Assembly: GCA_029880855.1 (NCBI GenBank)
Contig: JAOUNS010000007.1
Coordinates: 1 to 64,000 of the forward strand
Direction: 5' to 3'
DNA: 64,000 nt
Origin: Gammaproteobacteria bacterium
Lineage (GTDB): Bacteria > Pseudomonadota > Gammaproteobacteria > UBA6429 > Thiohalophilaceae
The notes beneath the pieces are model-generated. The model had not been told where the DNA came from and searched no databases. It saw nothing but the letters and a program-made list of their open reading frames with translations. Of this stretch, positions 12,822-20,870 are shown piece by piece; the first letter of the stretch is position 1; every line of letters starts with the position of its first letter. Made by a program: the position numbers and the translations under genes.

Positions 12822-13277
12822 ATGAAGTTATCATACCTGCTGATACTGCTTGTCCTTACGTCGGTGTCCTGCACCAGAACGGAGAATGGCATTGTCTTTG
12901 GCATACCCGATTATGAAAAAAGAAGTCTCAAGGTATCGATAACCGATCTAAAAATTTTGCAACAGACCAAATTGTTATTGGCAAACAGCGGGGACTGGAC
13001 GAACGACAACGTTCGTTCATGTACCGGCTCCCCTCCCTACAACCTGTACTGTGCATTGGAAAAAGCATCCATTACAATTGCCGGCCAATACATACACCGG
13101 CGCCCTGCGCTACAGGAAGTACGATTTGTCATTGATGAGCTGTTCAGAAAGCGATGGAAAGTTCACCGACTTGCCGACTTTAATGCACACCCCATGACTA
13201 CCTTTGATGAGGTGATCATGGTCATCGACAAAGCAACGGATAAAGTGAAACTAAAACTGGCTTCTAATCAGCAATAA
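12822..13277 (+). CDS. Putative lipoprotein of unknown function
   Basis: A 151-aa product starting MKLSYLLILLVLTSVSC, a typical lipoprotein signal with a Cys-containing lipobox (T-S-V-S-C, Cys17). The residue after Cys is Thr, so outer-membrane sorting is likely. The mature part is polar with no motif I recognise; one CALEKAS and one RSCTGSPPYNLYC segment could form a disulfide. It lies 38 bases after trxB and six before the FemAB-like gene, so the three may be co-transcribed. Confidence 0.7.
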   Translation: MKLSYLLILLVLTSVSCTRTENGIVFGIPDYEKRSLKVSITDLKILQQTKLLLANSGDWTNDNVRSCTGSPPYNLYCALEKASITIAGQYIHRRPALQEVRFVIDELFRKRWKVHRLADFNAHPMTTFDEVIMVIDKATDKVKLKLASNQQ

Positions 13278-13283
13278 CACATC

Positions 13284-14429
13284 ATGCAGTTTAAAATCAT
13301 CGAAAGTCTGCATCGTATTAAACCGGAAGACTGGTCTCGTATCGCAGGCAATGATTATCCCTTTACGCGTTATGAATTCCTTGTTGCGCTGGAGGATAAT
13401 GAAGGTGTCGGTGAAAAATATGGCTGGCTGCCGCACTTTATGACAGCCTGGGATGGCGAACAACTGGTGGGTGCTGTTCCGCTGTATATGAAAGACAATT
13501 CATACGGCGAGTTCGTTTTTGACTGGTCCTGGGCCGAAGCCTGGCAACGGGCCGGACTCCCCTACTATCCCAAGTATGTCGTAGGTATCCCCTATACACC
13601 GGCCGCCGGGCAACGCATTCTGGCAGACCATTCCCGATCTGATCATAAAGACATACGTAAAAAACTCGTACAGGCGGTACAAAACTTTGTCAGTGATTCA
13701 GGCGTATCATCGTTACACTGGTTGTTTACTGATACAGCTGACACTCAATTGTTAAAAGACAGCGGTTATATACTGCGCCTTGGTTGCCAGTTTCATTGGC
13801 AAAACAATCATTACCAAAGCTTTGATGACTACCTGCAAACCTTCTCTGCACAAAAGCGCAAGAAGGTGAAACGCGAACGACGCCGGGTGATTGAACAGGG
13901 TATCGAGCTTGAAGTCCGTCACGGCAATGAAATGACCGATGAACTTTGGCAAATCTATCATGACTTCTATCTGGACACCTTTGATAAAAAGTGGGGCATG
14001 GCCACCCTGTCCTTGGACTTCTTTAAACAAATCGGTCGAACCATGCCGGCAAGCGTAGTTGTTGTGTTTGCCAAATATCAGAATGACTATGTCGCCGGTG
14101 CTTTTAACTACAAAGGACATGATACGTTGTATGGCCGACATTGGGGTTGTAATGCTGATTTCCACAGTCTGCACTTTGAAGCCTGTTATTATCAGGGACT
14201 CGATTATTGCATTCAACACGGGTTGCAACACTTTGAACCCGGCGCTCAGGGTGAACACAAGATCAGTCGCGGCTTTTTACCGACACGCACCTGGTCTGCA
14301 CACTGGATCGCTCATCCGGAATTTGCCAAAGCCGTTCAGGCATTTTGCGCGCATGAACAGGACGGAATGGAACATTACATTAACGAACTGACAGAACACT
14401 CACCCTTCAAGACCGTCTCATCCGGCTGA
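13284..14429 (+). CDS. FemAB-like (DUF482/COG3146) acyltransferase
   Basis: A 381-aa protein of the PF04339/COG3146 family, annotated as peptidoglycan-type or GNAT-fold acyltransferases. Characteristic blocks are YEFLVALEDNEGVGEKYGWLPHF, the FDWSWAEAW segment, QRKKVKRERRRVIEQG and the C-terminal FEPGAQGEHKISRGF LPT region. The acyl donor is unknown; the fold is that of aminoacyl-tRNA-dependent FemX proteins, which is notable next to aat. It is six bases upstream of aat and likely in the same operon. Confidence 0.88.
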   Translation: MQFKIIESLHRIKPEDWSRIAGNDYPFTRYEFLVALEDNEGVGEKYGWLPHFMTAWDGEQLVGAVPLYMKDNSYGEFVFDWSWAEAWQRAGLPYYPKYVVGIPYTPAAGQRILADHSRSDHKDIRKKLVQAVQNFVSDSGVSSLHWLFTDTADTQLLKDSGYILRLGCQFHWQNNHYQSFDDYLQTFSAQKRKKVKRERRRVIEQGIELEVRHGNEMTDELWQIYHDFYLDTFDKKWGMATLSLDFFKQIGRTMPASVVVVFAKYQNDYVAGAFNYKGHDTLYGRHWGCNADFHSLHFEACYYQGLDYCIQHGLQHFEPGAQGEHKISRGFLPTRTWSAHWIAHPEFAKAVQAFCAHEQDGMEHYINELTEHSPFKTVSSG

Positions 14430-14435
14430 TCAAAC

Positions 14436-15137
14436 ATGACCGCACCTTACTGGCTCAATCCGGACGATCCGCAGGACTTTCCCGATGTCTCCCTGGCCCT
14501 CACTGATCCCGATGGCCTGCTGGCGCTGGGTGGCGATCTCTCTACAGATCGATTACTCACTGCATATGCAAAAGGTATCTTCCCCTGGTACAGTGAAGGA
14601 CAACCGGTATTATGGTGGTCACCCGACCCGCGTGCGGTACTTTTCCCCGAACATTTACATATCAGCAAGAGTCTGGCCAAAACCTTGCGGAAAAACATCT
14701 TCGAGATTCGTTTTGACACCGCTTTCAACGACGTCATCAGACATTGTTCCGCACCTCGAAAAAAACAACGCGGCACCTGGATCACGGACGAAATGATGCA
14801 AGCCTACATTGACCTGCATCAACTGGGTTATGCACACAGCATCGAATCCTGGCTTGACAATAAACTGGCAGGAGGGTTGTATGGCATTTCAATCGGCAAA
14901 ATCTTTTTTGGCGAATCCATGTTCAGTCTCGAACGAGACGCATCAAAAGTTGCTTTCGTATCGCTGGTCAACTTTGCCAAACAACACGATTTTGCCATGA
15001 TTGATTGTCAAGTGGAAAGCGAACACCTCAACAGCCTTGGTGCAACGCTAATTCCTCGGAGTAAGTTTGTTGATATTTTGGATGATGCGTGCAGAAAGGA
15101 AACACTGCTTGGGCCATGGAATCCATTTCGCATGTAG
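14436..15137 (+). CDS. aat: Leucyl/phenylalanyl-tRNA-protein transferase
   Basis: A 233-aa enzyme that adds Leu or Phe from tRNA to proteins with N-terminal Lys or Arg, creating N-degrons for ClpS-ClpAP. Family motifs are FPDVSLAL, GLLALGGDLS, AYAKGIFPWY, WWSPDPRAVL, GTWITDEMMQAY, HSIESW, GGLYGISIGKIFFGESMFS and DCQVESEHLNSLGA. Length and start are usual. It shares a region with bpt, clpA and clpS. Confidence 0.97.
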   Translation: MTAPYWLNPDDPQDFPDVSLALTDPDGLLALGGDLSTDRLLTAYAKGIFPWYSEGQPVLWWSPDPRAVLFPEHLHISKSLAKTLRKNIFEIRFDTAFNDVIRHCSAPRKKQRGTWITDEMMQAYIDLHQLGYAHSIESWLDNKLAGGLYGISIGKIFFGESMFSLERDASKVAFVSLVNFAKQHDFAMIDCQVESEHLNSLGATLIPRSKFVDILDDACRKETLLGPWNPFRM

Positions 15138-15158
15138 CACTCAACAGTAAAATACAAC

Positions 15159-15199
15159 ATAACGCAAAGATCGCAAAGGCGCAGAGAACGCAAAGAGAA
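15159..15199. repeat. GCAAAG-rich dispersed repeat
   Basis: A run of aacgcaaag-type words (aacgcaaagatcgcaaagg followed by cgcagagaacgcaaagag) directly after aat. The same word set recurs at 26783-26816 and, inverted, at 26947-26980, so this is a dispersed element family of the chromosome. Confidence 0.7.
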
Positions 15200-15472
15200 A
15201 AATATTGCACCAAACGAACTCCGCACATGTATTAATTAAATCAATATTGCAAAAGTTCTAAAGAAGAAAGCATTGCCTGATTACTTAATACCTGCTTATT
15301 GGATCATTCCCCTTTGATGGCATGTGTTTGTATATTGGTTTTATTATGATCAAATTGGCGCGGCAGGGATGCCGCGACACTGGCAGAGGGGTATGGATAC
15401 CCTTCTGCCGGTGTACAACAAAAACCAATATCCAAACACAGCATTAAGCCATCATGGGGCGGCCTTCTTTTC

Positions 15473-15506
15473 GGTTCCTTTTCTTGGCCGCGCAAGAAAA
15501 GGAACC
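15473..15506. repeat. Perfect 14-bp inverted repeat
   Basis: Arms GGTTCCTTTTCTTG and CAAGAAAAGGAACC with a 6-nt loop (GCCGCG). It is followed by further short GC-rich palindromes to about 15535. It looks like the core of a dispersed palindromic element, not a terminator of a specific gene. Confidence 0.75.
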
Positions 15507-15816
15507 CGGCTGTCCGGCCGGGACCGGACATCAAAATCAGCATCGAACAGCAATTGATTAAATAACACAAGAGTCACTCGCTCCCGGCAGGGAGTGAAAC
15601 AACCTGGAATGAATCGCGGACACAGCGACCTGAGCGAAGCGAAGTAGTGCTGAATGAAACCCGCCAGAGTTCTACAGTGCCGCACCTACTACCAATATAA
15701 ATAGATTGGATAAAAACCAACAGCTTCTACAAGACACGAAAAGCAACAAACAAAAAACCTCGATTTTATTGATGCGCTAGCATAGTTTCAGTTACGACAA
15801 GTATAGCCTGTGTTTA

Positions 15817-16467
15817 TCAAACACCCCCGTCCCTCTTCTTCAACAACTGCTCATACACATACCCATACACAAACACCACATCAGCTTCGGATGGATCGAT
15901 AAATTCCACCCCATAACGGCAACATTTCGCACCATTGTTTTCTGTTGAGTCACGTATATTGCGTACTATGGCCACCAAATGAATACTGCGCTCAATATTT
16001 CCCATGGTCAGATCGAAAAACAGTTCAACATGTTCATCCAGCGTGGTGGACTTTTCGGGCATGAGGATCATGGCGCCGGTTGCACTGATGTCCCGGATAG
16101 TACCAAGGATCTTTTTATCCTGTATCGAAACCTGAGTGGTGACATGGACATCAATTCGTTCTGATTGACGGACAGTGACACTTTCCAGTGTTTCCGGGTA
16201 TTTCAAATGAATATAGTGATACGGAATTTGGCAAACCATCAGCACTGATGTTTTAAAGGCAATAATATTTTTGCCTGCAAAATGGCGCACGATATATTCG
16301 TCGTGCGGAAATATTTTCGGGAGAATTCCGTTTATTCTCGGCATACTTACCAACAGGCTCTCGCCCGGCAGCATACCGATCAACTTTACCTCATACCGTT
16401 GCTTACCCTCCCCGCTCAATAACTGCATGTTGAGTAAAGCACCAATATTTAAATCGATTTTTTCCAT
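15817..16467 (-). CDS. YcgR-like PilZ domain protein (c-di-GMP receptor)
   Basis: A 216-aa protein with a YcgR-type N-terminal domain (about 1-95) and a C-terminal PilZ domain. The c-di-GMP motif RxxxR is seen as RQSER near residue 101, and the second motif as DISATG near 127-132. YcgR-type proteins act as flagellar brakes; no flagellar gene is in the window. It lies divergent from bpt and may be the effector for the two GGDEF proteins encoded here. Confidence 0.88.
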   Translation of the reverse strand: MEKIDLNIGALLNMQLLSGEGKQRYEVKLIGMLPGESLLVSMPRINGILPKIFPHDEYIVRHFAGKNIIAFKTSVLMVCQIPYHYIHLKYPETLESVTVRQSERIDVHVTTQVSIQDKKILGTIRDISATGAMILMPEKSTTLDEHVELFFDLTMGNIERSIHLVAIVRNIRDSTENNGAKCCRYGVEFIDPSEADVVFVYGYVYEQLLKKRDGGV

Positions 16468-16533
16468 AATCCCGGTGTATTTTTTTGTTATTATATTTAG
16501 CGACCTGTCGGATTAAATAATTAGTTTCGGCCT

Positions 16534-17262
16534 ATGGATAATCATTCAGACGACTTTAACCCATTAAATTCCTTGCGGTTTTATGTCACTTCCTCACATC
16601 CATGCGGTTATTTCCCTGATCGGAGTGCCGTCACACTGGTTTTTGATCCGGATACCAATCCAAGCTATGAGGTCTTCAGTCTGCTCTCACAAATCGGTTT
16701 TCGTCGCAGCGGGCATCATGTCTACCGCCCCCATTGCGGCACCTGTCAGGACTGTATTCCTATCCGTATTGCTGTAAACGATTTCAAACCAAATCGCAGT
16801 CAACGCCGTGCCTGGAATAAAAACAGCAATATCACCGTGAACAGCCTGCCCGTTGAATACCGGCCGGAACACTACGAGCTATTCAGACGCTATATTACAC
16901 ATCGCCACTTTAACGGCGGTATGGACAGTGATAATCCCAAAAGTTACCAGCAACTGCTTGAGGCAGACTGGTGCCACACCTTGTTGCATGAATTCAGGGA
17001 TGGCGATGAATTACTGGCCGTATCGGTCACCGATCTGCTTGAAGACGGTATGTCTGCGGTTTACACATTTTACGATCCGGACAAAATGTCATACAGCCCG
17101 GGGGTCTACGCTATCCTCTGGCATATCCATGAAACACAACGACGCGGGCAAAACTACGTCTATCTGGGATACTGGATCCCCGAGTCGCCCAAAATGCGTT
17201 ACAAATCCCAATACCGGCCCTTTGAATATTTTGACGGCCGAAAGTGGCAAAGGCAGCCATAA
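16534..17262 (+). CDS. bpt: Aspartate/glutamate leucyltransferase
   Basis: A 242-aa enzyme of the ATE1/Bpt type that transfers Leu from tRNA to proteins with N-terminal Asp or Glu. N-terminal Cys motifs CGYFPDRSAVTLVFDP and CGTCQDCIPIRI, then NGGMDSDNPKSY and YLGYWIPESPKMRYKSQYRP, are diagnostic. It complements Aat so both acidic and basic N-termini can enter the Clp pathway. Together with infA it forms a short plus-strand group. Confidence 0.95.
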   Translation: MDNHSDDFNPLNSLRFYVTSSHPCGYFPDRSAVTLVFDPDTNPSYEVFSLLSQIGFRRSGHHVYRPHCGTCQDCIPIRIAVNDFKPNRSQRRAWNKNSNITVNSLPVEYRPEHYELFRRYITHRHFNGGMDSDNPKSYQQLLEADWCHTLLHEFRDGDELLAVSVTDLLEDGMSAVYTFYDPDKMSYSPGVYAILWHIHETQRRGQNYVYLGYWIPESPKMRYKSQYRPFEYFDGRKWQRQP

Positions 17263-17389
17263 CCGTCTATTTTGGTGTTGGTTAAATGCGGTCCTGATAG
17301 TCTTTGAAATCTTTGTCGTTTTCAGGCATCATTCCGCACCTGCCAAACTGGCGGTTGAAAGGTACTTATTGGCTAACGAATTGAATTAG

Positions 17390-17608
17390 ATGGCAAAAGA
17401 AGAGCATATTGAAATGGAAGGCACGGTGGTAGAAACCCTGCCAAATACCATGTTTAGAGTGGAACTGGAAAACGGCCACCTCGTTACGGCACATATTTCC
17501 GGCAAAATGCGCAAAAACTACATTCGCATTTTGAAGGGCGATACGGTTACAGTCCAACTAACACCCTACGATTTGAGCAAGGCTCGCATCGTATTCCGGG
17601 GTCGCTAG
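17390..17608 (+). CDS. infA: Translation initiation factor IF-1
   Basis: A 72-aa single OB-fold protein that binds the ribosomal A site during initiation. The sequence [30 protein letters not shown] is almost the universal consensus. It lies 127 bases after bpt and is convergent with clpA, as in many gammaproteobacteria where infA sits beside clpA. Confidence 0.98.
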   Translation: MAKEEHIEMEGTVVETLPNTMFRVELENGHLVTAHISGKMRKNYIRILKGDTVTVQLTPYDLSKARIVFRGR

Positions 17609-17671
17609 CCACTTAACCGCAGCGGGTCCGGGCGGGATTTACGCCGGTTTCGACCCGTCCCTCCACAGAGA

Positions 17672-19933
17672 TTAATGGGCTGTCACCTCATCCTTCCCCT
17701 TTACGGTCAGGTTGATGGCGTCATCTTTAACCGAAATCTCGATATGGCCGCCGTGGGCCAGCTTGCCAAAGAGTAACTCTTCCGCAAGCGGCTTTTTGAC
17801 ATTTTCCTGGATAACACGAATCATGGGCCTGGCCCCCATGGCCGGATCATAGCCGTGTATAGCCAGCCAGGTCCGCGCCTCATCATCAACACGCAGACTG
17901 ACGCCCTTGTCCTCCAATTGAGCTTCAAACTCAAACAGGAATTTATCCACCACCCGGCCGATGGTATCCGCACCCAGAGGTTTGAACTGAATGATCGCAT
18001 CCAGACGGTTGCGGAATTCCGGTGCAAAACTCTTCTTGATCACTTCCATTGCATCGGAAGAATGATCCTGATTACTGAAACCAATCGAGGCACGGTTTAG
18101 TTGATCAGCACCGGCATTGGTGGTCATGATCAGGGTAACGTTGCGGAAATCGGATTTGCGACCGTTATTATCGGTCAGGGTGCCGTGGTCCATCACCTGC
18201 AAAAGCAGGTTAAAGACGTCTGGATGGGCCTTTTCGATTTCATCCAGCAACAGGACTGAATGGGGATGCTTGTTAATCGCTTCAGTGAGCAGACCACCCT
18301 GGTCAAAACCCACATAGCCGGGCGGCGCACCGATCAGACGGGAAACGGTGTGGCGCTCCATGTATTCGGACATGTCAAAGCGAATCAACTCGATACCCAT
18401 AATGCGAGCCAGTTGTCGGGTGACCTCGGTTTTGCCGACACCGGTCGGACCGGCAAACAGGAAAGATCCAATCGGTTTTTGTTCGTGTCCCAAACCGGCA
18501 CGGGCCAGCTTGATTGAGGTCGCCAGGGTCTCCACCGCCTCATCCTGACCGTAAATCACCAGTTTCAGATCACGTTCCAGGTTCCGCAGTACTTCCATAT
18601 CATTGCTGGAGACAGTTTTCGGTGGGATGCGGGCGATTTTAGCAACAATCGCCTCCACTTCTCTGACGCCGATGGTCTTCTTGCGTTTGGACGGTACCTG
18701 CATCCGCTGATTGGCGCCGGCCTCATCGATCACGTCAATGGCCTTGTCGGGTAAATGACGGTCATTGATGTAGCGTTCCGATAACTCCACTGCAGAGCGA
18801 ATCGCTTGCTGTGTGTAACGTACTTCATGGTGTTCTTCAAAACGGCTTTTCAGCCCCATCAGGATCTGAACCGTTTCCTCTACGGTCGGTTCGTTGACGT
18901 CAATTTTCTGGAAACGACGCGCCAGGGCGCGGTCTTTTTCAAAAATACCGCGATATTCCTGATAGGTAGTGGAGCCGATGCATTTCAGATCACCGGATGC
19001 CAATACAGGCTTGATCAGGTTGGAGGCATCCATCGCACCGCCGGAAGCCGCACCCGCTCCGATGATCGTATGGATTTCATCAATAAACAGGACGGCACCG
19101 GCTTCATTTTTCAGTTGCGCCAGGACAGCCTTCAAGCGTTTTTCAAAATCACCGCGATATTTGGTCCCGGCCAGCAGGGAGCCAAGATCCAGTGAATAGA
19201 TGGTGGAATGGGCCAGAACCTCCGGTACTTCTCCGTCAACGATTTTTTTCGCCAAACCTTCGGCGAGTGCCGTTTTTCCGACACCTGCCTCACCGACAAA
19301 CAGTGGATTATTTTTCCGGCGACGGCACAGCACCTGGATGGTGCGTTCAATTTCGTGCTTGCGGCCGATGAGCGGATCAATTTTGCCGTTGAGGGCAAGT
19401 TCATTCAGGTTGGTTGCGTACTGGTTTAACGGACTTTGTGCACTCTTGTCCTGTCCTTCGTCCTCACCGGGCGCACTGGAACTGATTTGTTCATCTTCAC
19501 CGACTTTGGAAATGCCATGGGAGATATAGTTAACCACTTCGAGTCGGGTAATATCCTGTTTTTTCAGGAAAAACACAGCTTGTGATTCCTGTTCGCTGAA
19601 AATGGCGACCAGGACGTTGGCGCCGGTTACCTCGCGCTTGCCGGAAGACTGGACATGGAACACAGCTCGCTGCAGGACGCGCTGAAAACCCAGTGTGGGC
19701 TGGGTTTCACGGTCATCATTGGGTGGCAGCAAGGGGGTGGTTTCTTCCAAAAAGTGCTGCAACTCCTTGCGCAGGGTATCAATGTTTGCCCCGCAGGCCC
19801 GCAAAATATCCGATGCGGTATCGTTGCCGAGCAGCGCCAGCAGGAGATGTTCGACGGTCATAAACTCATGATTTTTTTCACGAGCCTCTTTAAAAGCCTT
19901 GTTTAGCGTATTTTCCAGTTCTTTGTTCAGCAT
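17672..19933 (-). CDS. clpA: ATP-dependent Clp protease ATP-binding subunit ClpA
   Basis: A 753-aa AAA+ unfoldase that feeds substrates to ClpP. The double Clp N-domain (1-145) binds ClpS, D1 has Walker [10 protein letters not shown] (about 219-227) and D2 has GPTGVGKTE (about 500). The ClpP-docking IGF loop lies in GFSNQD (about 619). Ten bases separate it from clpS upstream. No clpP is in the window. Confidence 0.97.
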   Translation of the reverse strand: MLNKELENTLNKAFKEAREKNHEFMTVEHLLLALLGNDTASDILRACGANIDTLRKELQHFLEETTPLLPPNDDRETQPTLGFQRVLQRAVFHVQSSGKREVTGANVLVAIFSEQESQAVFFLKKQDITRLEVVNYISHGISKVGEDEQISSSAPGEDEGQDKSAQSPLNQYATNLNELALNGKIDPLIGRKHEIERTIQVLCRRRKNNPLFVGEAGVGKTALAEGLAKKIVDGEVPEVLAHSTIYSLDLGSLLAGTKYRGDFEKRLKAVLAQLKNEAGAVLFIDEIHTIIGAGAASGGAMDASNLIKPVLASGDLKCIGSTTYQEYRGIFEKDRALARRFQKIDVNEPTVEETVQILMGLKSRFEEHHEVRYTQQAIRSAVELSERYINDRHLPDKAIDVIDEAGANQRMQVPSKRKKTIGVREVEAIVAKIARIPPKTVSSNDMEVLRNLERDLKLVIYGQDEAVETLATSIKLARAGLGHEQKPIGSFLFAGPTGVGKTEVTRQLARIMGIELIRFDMSEYMERHTVSRLIGAPPGYVGFDQGGLLTEAINKHPHSVLLLDEIEKAHPDVFNLLLQVMDHGTLTDNNGRKSDFRNVTLIMTTNAGADQLNRASIGFSNQDHSSDAMEVIKKSFAPEFRNRLDAIIQFKPLGADTIGRVVDKFLFEFEAQLEDKGVSLRVDDEARTWLAIHGYDPAMGARPMIRVIQENVKKPLAEELLFGKLAHGGHIEISVKDDAINLTVKGKDEVTAH

Positions 19934-19942
19934 ATGACACCC

Positions 19943-20269
19943 TTAATGATCTGCCTCCATCGTGCACAATAAAGGATGGTCCTGCTGGCGGGAATAATCA
20001 TTCACCTGGGCGACTTTGGTTTCAGCAATGTCACGGGTGTAGATGCCGCAGATACCTTTCCCTTTTGTGTGTACATTCAACATGACATGTGTAGCCCTTT
20101 CACGATTCATGCCAAAAAATACTTCCAGTATATGAACCACAAACTCCATAGGAGTGTAATCGTCATTCAGCAGAATAACTTTATACATGGGCGGACGTTT
20201 TAATTTCGGTCTGGCTTCTTCCAGTGCCAGCCCGTCGTCGTATCTGCCAATATCTTTTTCTTGTGTCAT
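19943..20269 (-). CDS. clpS: ATP-dependent Clp protease adaptor ClpS
   Basis: A 108-aa adaptor that binds N-terminal Leu, Phe, Tyr and Trp and hands the protein to ClpA. The binding pocket segment [18 protein letters not shown] and the late [19 protein letters not shown] region are intact, so N-degron recognition should work. The frame extends to 20374, but ATG 20269 ([13 protein letters not shown]) gives the usual length. It is divergent from cspD. Confidence 0.96.
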   Translation of the reverse strand: MTQEKDIGRYDDGLALEEARPKLKRPPMYKVILLNDDYTPMEFVVHILEVFFGMNRERATHVMLNVHTKGKGICGIYTRDIAETKVAQVNDYSRQQDHPLLCTMEADH

Positions 20270-20466
20270 GCTCGCAATTATAATTACATCAAACCCGCTT
20301 TTTCTACGGGTTATCTCATTAAAAAATAAAAAAATTTTGTCTATAGTTAATGGGGTGTGATTTGCTTCATACAAGGCTTGCGGTTCAATCAGTATTATAC
20401 CTCAAGAAACGACGCTTTAAGTGATTGAAATAACAAACCCAGTGAGATGAAGGAGGCTTGGAAGGG

Positions 20467-20688
20467 ATGGCAACTGGAACGGTTAAATGGTTTAGTAACG
20501 CAAAAGGCTATGGATTTATCGCACCGGAGCAAGGTGGTGATGATATCTTTGCCCACTTTTCAGCGATAAATATGGATGGTTATAAGACCTTGAAAAAAGG
20601 CCAAAAAGTGGAATTCGAGTGTACCGAAGGTCCCAAAGGTACACATGCTGTCTCGATCCGTCCATCTGAATCAAACCTGATGCACTAA
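20467..20688 (+). CDS. cspD: Cold-shock domain protein CspD-like
   Basis: A 73-aa single-strand nucleic acid binding protein with RNP1 KGYGFIAPE and RNP2 [10 protein letters not shown]. coli CspD inhibits replication in stationary phase and is encoded divergently from clpS-clpA, the same arrangement as here. A TTG at 20458 is in frame but lies on top of the AAGGAGG ribosome site at 20450-20456, so ATG 20467 is the start. Confidence 0.93.
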   Translation: MATGTVKWFSNAKGYGFIAPEQGGDDIFAHFSAINMDGYKTLKKGQKVEFECTEGPKGTHAVSIRPSESNLMH

Positions 20689-20704
20689 CAAAATATCCTC
20701 TTAT

Positions 20705-20729
20705 CCGCCCTGCTCTCTGAGCAGGGCGG
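20705..20729. terminator. Strong hairpin between convergent cspD and the GGDEF/EAL gene
   Basis: CCGCCCTGCTC and GAGCAGGGCGG pair perfectly over 11 bp around a TCT loop. It lies 17 bases past the cspD stop and about 140 before the end of the convergent gene, so it may serve both. Confidence 0.75.
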
Positions 20730-20870
20730 GACCTTGCCCCTGACGGATAAATCACCGCTGTTTGGCGCGGGTATAGCGTTTGGCAAAGCGCCCATAGAGT
20801 GAAACCGATGCCAGGCTGTTTCTCAGTGAGGCTGATGGGTTGACAACACAGTGCGGCTGCACTGTATGAA

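Larger units (their letters stand above)
15138..15816. other. Gene-free region with dispersed repeats
   Basis: 679 bases without a convincing gene. It holds a short GCAAAG-rich element (15159-15199) like those at 26783 and 26947, and a perfect long inverted repeat (15473-15506). Short open frames on both strands across 15304-15685 have no ribosome site and translate into the low-complexity peptides typical of such repeats. Confidence 0.6.

Noticed and set aside
15304-15685. Short frames between aat and the PilZ gene
   Set aside because: No ribosome site, and both strands are open because of the palindromic element; composition is not protein-like.
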